Below, in pieces: positions 14,216 to 14,780 of a stretch of DNA of 14,780 nucleotides (within the stretch, counting starts at the first letter, position 1; each line of letters begins with the position of its first letter). Under the pieces are notes generated by a model. The model was given only the letters and a program-made list of their open reading frames with translations, ran no database searches and was not told the DNA's origin. A program made the position numbers and the translations under genes. Origin of the DNA: an uncultured Eggerthellaceae bacterium (GTDB taxonomy: Bacteria > Actinomycetota > Coriobacteriia > Coriobacteriales > Eggerthellaceae); NCBI GenBank assembly GCA_934670115.1, contig CAKUOV010000051.1:1-14780 (forward strand). The letters run 5' to 3'.

Positions 14216-14495
14216 AGATAACCATCCCGTCTTCGCTGATGTTTTCGGCAAACAAACCAGTTACAGCATTCAGGGAGACAACATCGACATCAACCCCTAG
14301 CGCATCGGAAATCTGACGCCGAAACCTTGAAGCATCAAAAAGAGAGAATCCTTCCCCTGTTCGAATGGCAAGATCGACATCCGAGGAAAGCCCCTGCTCG
14401 CCGCGCGCATATGAGCCGAAAAGGGATACTTCATCGATGGAGAACTGTGGTGCAGCAGAGTTCACCGCGTTTACTATGGCGCTCATTTCTACCAT
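14202..14495 (-). CDS. mntA: Minimal nucleotidyltransferase antitoxin MntA
   Basis: 97 residues with the MNT signature G-S-x10-D-x-D: GSYARG (27-32) and SSDVDL (37-42), and a third acidic residue in VDVDVVS (68-74). Such proteins transfer AMP from ATP onto HepT and neutralise it, and may also repress the operon together with HepT. ATG at 14495 is preceded by GGGAGG at 5 nt, an excellent site. It is the first gene of a two-gene operon with its own promoter at 14537-14566 and lies downstream of ychF, separated from it by a terminator. No frameshift or missing catalytic residue is seen. Confidence 0.93.
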   Translation of the reverse strand: MVEMSAIVNAVNSAAPQFSIDEVSLFGSYARGEQGLSSDVDLAIRTGEGFSLFDASRFRRQISDALGVDVDVVSLNAVTGLFAENISEDGMVIYECA

Positions 14496-14536
14496 TGGAG
14501 CCTCCCTTTACGCAATTGATTTCCATTACTGGGCTC

Positions 14537-14566
14537 ATTATATAGCCTGACCTCCCAGGCTCGCAA
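14537..14566 (-). promoter_or_regulatory. Promoter of mntA-hepT with inverted repeats (candidate operator)
   Basis: On the minus strand, TTGCGA (14566-14561), an 18-nt spacer and a perfect TATAAT (14542-14537) lie about 40 nt before the mntA start. The spacer holds GCCTG-6 nt-CAGGC (14545-14560), and a second pairing GGCT...AGCC (14532-14547) encloses the -10. Repeats across a promoter are typical of toxin-antitoxin autoregulation. The operator role is inferred. Confidence 0.65.
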
Positions 14567-14625
14567 ACCATATTTCTGAAGGATGAGATAGACCAAAGAA
14601 GTGGTTCTGAGTCTCTATATCCCAA

Positions 14626-14663
14626 TGAAACACAAGGGGGCAGACGCAAACCGCATCTGCCCC
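14626..14663 (-). terminator. Terminator downstream of ychF
   Basis: The 11-bp stem GGGGCAGATGC / GCGTCTGCCCC with a 5-nt loop pairs fully as minus-strand RNA (one U-G wobble) but has a C-A mismatch on the + strand, so it serves minus-strand transcription. The trailing sequence (CCTTGTGTTT) is only moderately T-rich. It starts about 68 nt after the ychF stop and insulates mntA-hepT. Confidence 0.65.
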
Positions 14664-14730
14664 TCATCTGTCCCCTTTTATCTCCCCCAAAGGAGCTTTC
14701 ATCTCTGTGAACTGGGATTACTCCAAAATA

Positions 14731-14780
14731 CTACACGTTGAACTTGAAGTGCATAACGTCGCCGTCTTGCACCACGTAGT
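14731..14780 (-). CDS. ychF: YchF ATPase, C-terminal end only
   Basis: Sixteen codons are visible before the window edge: YVVQDGDVMHFKFNV and a TAG stop. This is the highly conserved C-terminus (TGS domain end) of YchF/OLA1, a ribosome-associated P-loop ATPase of the Obg group found in nearly all bacteria. E. coli YchF ends in a closely similar string finishing FNV. The 5' part lies outside the window. It marks the right edge as ordinary core chromosome. Confidence 0.9.
   Translation of the reverse strand, partial: YVVQDGDVMHFKFNV

Noticed and set aside
14202..14251. TTG start for hepT at 14251
   Set aside because: Adds 12 residues not expected for the family; the ATG at 14215 gives normal length and the usual short overlap with mntA.
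1..14780. CRISPR arrays, tRNA/rRNA genes, insertion-sequence transposases
   Set aside because: No regularly spaced repeats, no tRNA cloverleaf or rRNA sequence recognised, and no transposase or integrase motifs in any frame examined.

Overview
The window looks like part of the chromosome of an anaerobic bacterium with a Gram-positive-type cell surface. Moderately high GC, an S-layer-homology (SLH) surface protein, an oxygen-sensitive class I fumarase-type enzyme and an actinobacterial-looking YchF C-terminus make Coriobacteriia (Eggerthellaceae-like) my best guess. This is inference; there is no rRNA or other marker to settle it.

Layout. (1) 1-995: 3' part of a secreted cohesin/SLH protein on the + strand, ending in a clear intrinsic terminator. 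(2) 1010-1185: a 27-bp sequence present twice in inverted orientation; the right copy supplies the stop codon of the next gene. (3) 8546-1174, minus strand: seven tightly packed genes, read in the order fumarase/tartrate-dehydratase-like beta and alpha subunits, MmgE/PrpD protein, an unassigned TIM-barrel-like protein, Ldh2-type 2-hydroxyacid dehydrogenase, polysaccharide pyruvyl transferase, Wzx-like flippase. Every gap is 46 nt or less, and two junctions overlap. (4) 8547-8867: divergent control region with a strong TATAAT. (5) 8868-13758, + strand: phosphoglycosyltransferase fused to a GT4 glycosyltransferase, then an HpcH/HpaI (citrate-lyase-like) protein of the subfamily seen in tellurium-resistance (Ter) operons (4-nt overlap), then, after a gap with its own possible promoter, an ATP-grasp ligase. 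(6) 14495-13862, minus: a complete mntA-hepT toxin-antitoxin pair with its own promoter. (7) 14780-14731: the last 16 codons of ychF, followed by a terminator.

The most interesting reading is that regions 3-5 form one divergent locus. It has a minimal lipid-linked glycan machine: one initiating transferase with one built-in glycosyltransferase, one pyruvyl transferase and one flippase, with no recognisable polymerase. This is wired to six carboxylic-acid and ligase proteins: a two-subunit hydratase, PrpD, Ldh2, a TIM barrel and a citrate-lyase-like protein, plus an ATP-grasp enzyme. Translational coupling of the dehydrogenase to the pyruvyl transferase, and of the glycosyltransferase to the citrate-lyase-like gene, argues against chance adjacency. 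I infer that the metabolic enzymes make an unusual carboxylate (or amino-carboxylate) that decorates a surface glycan. A catabolic role next to an unrelated glycan locus is the main alternative. The substrate cannot be read from the sequence.
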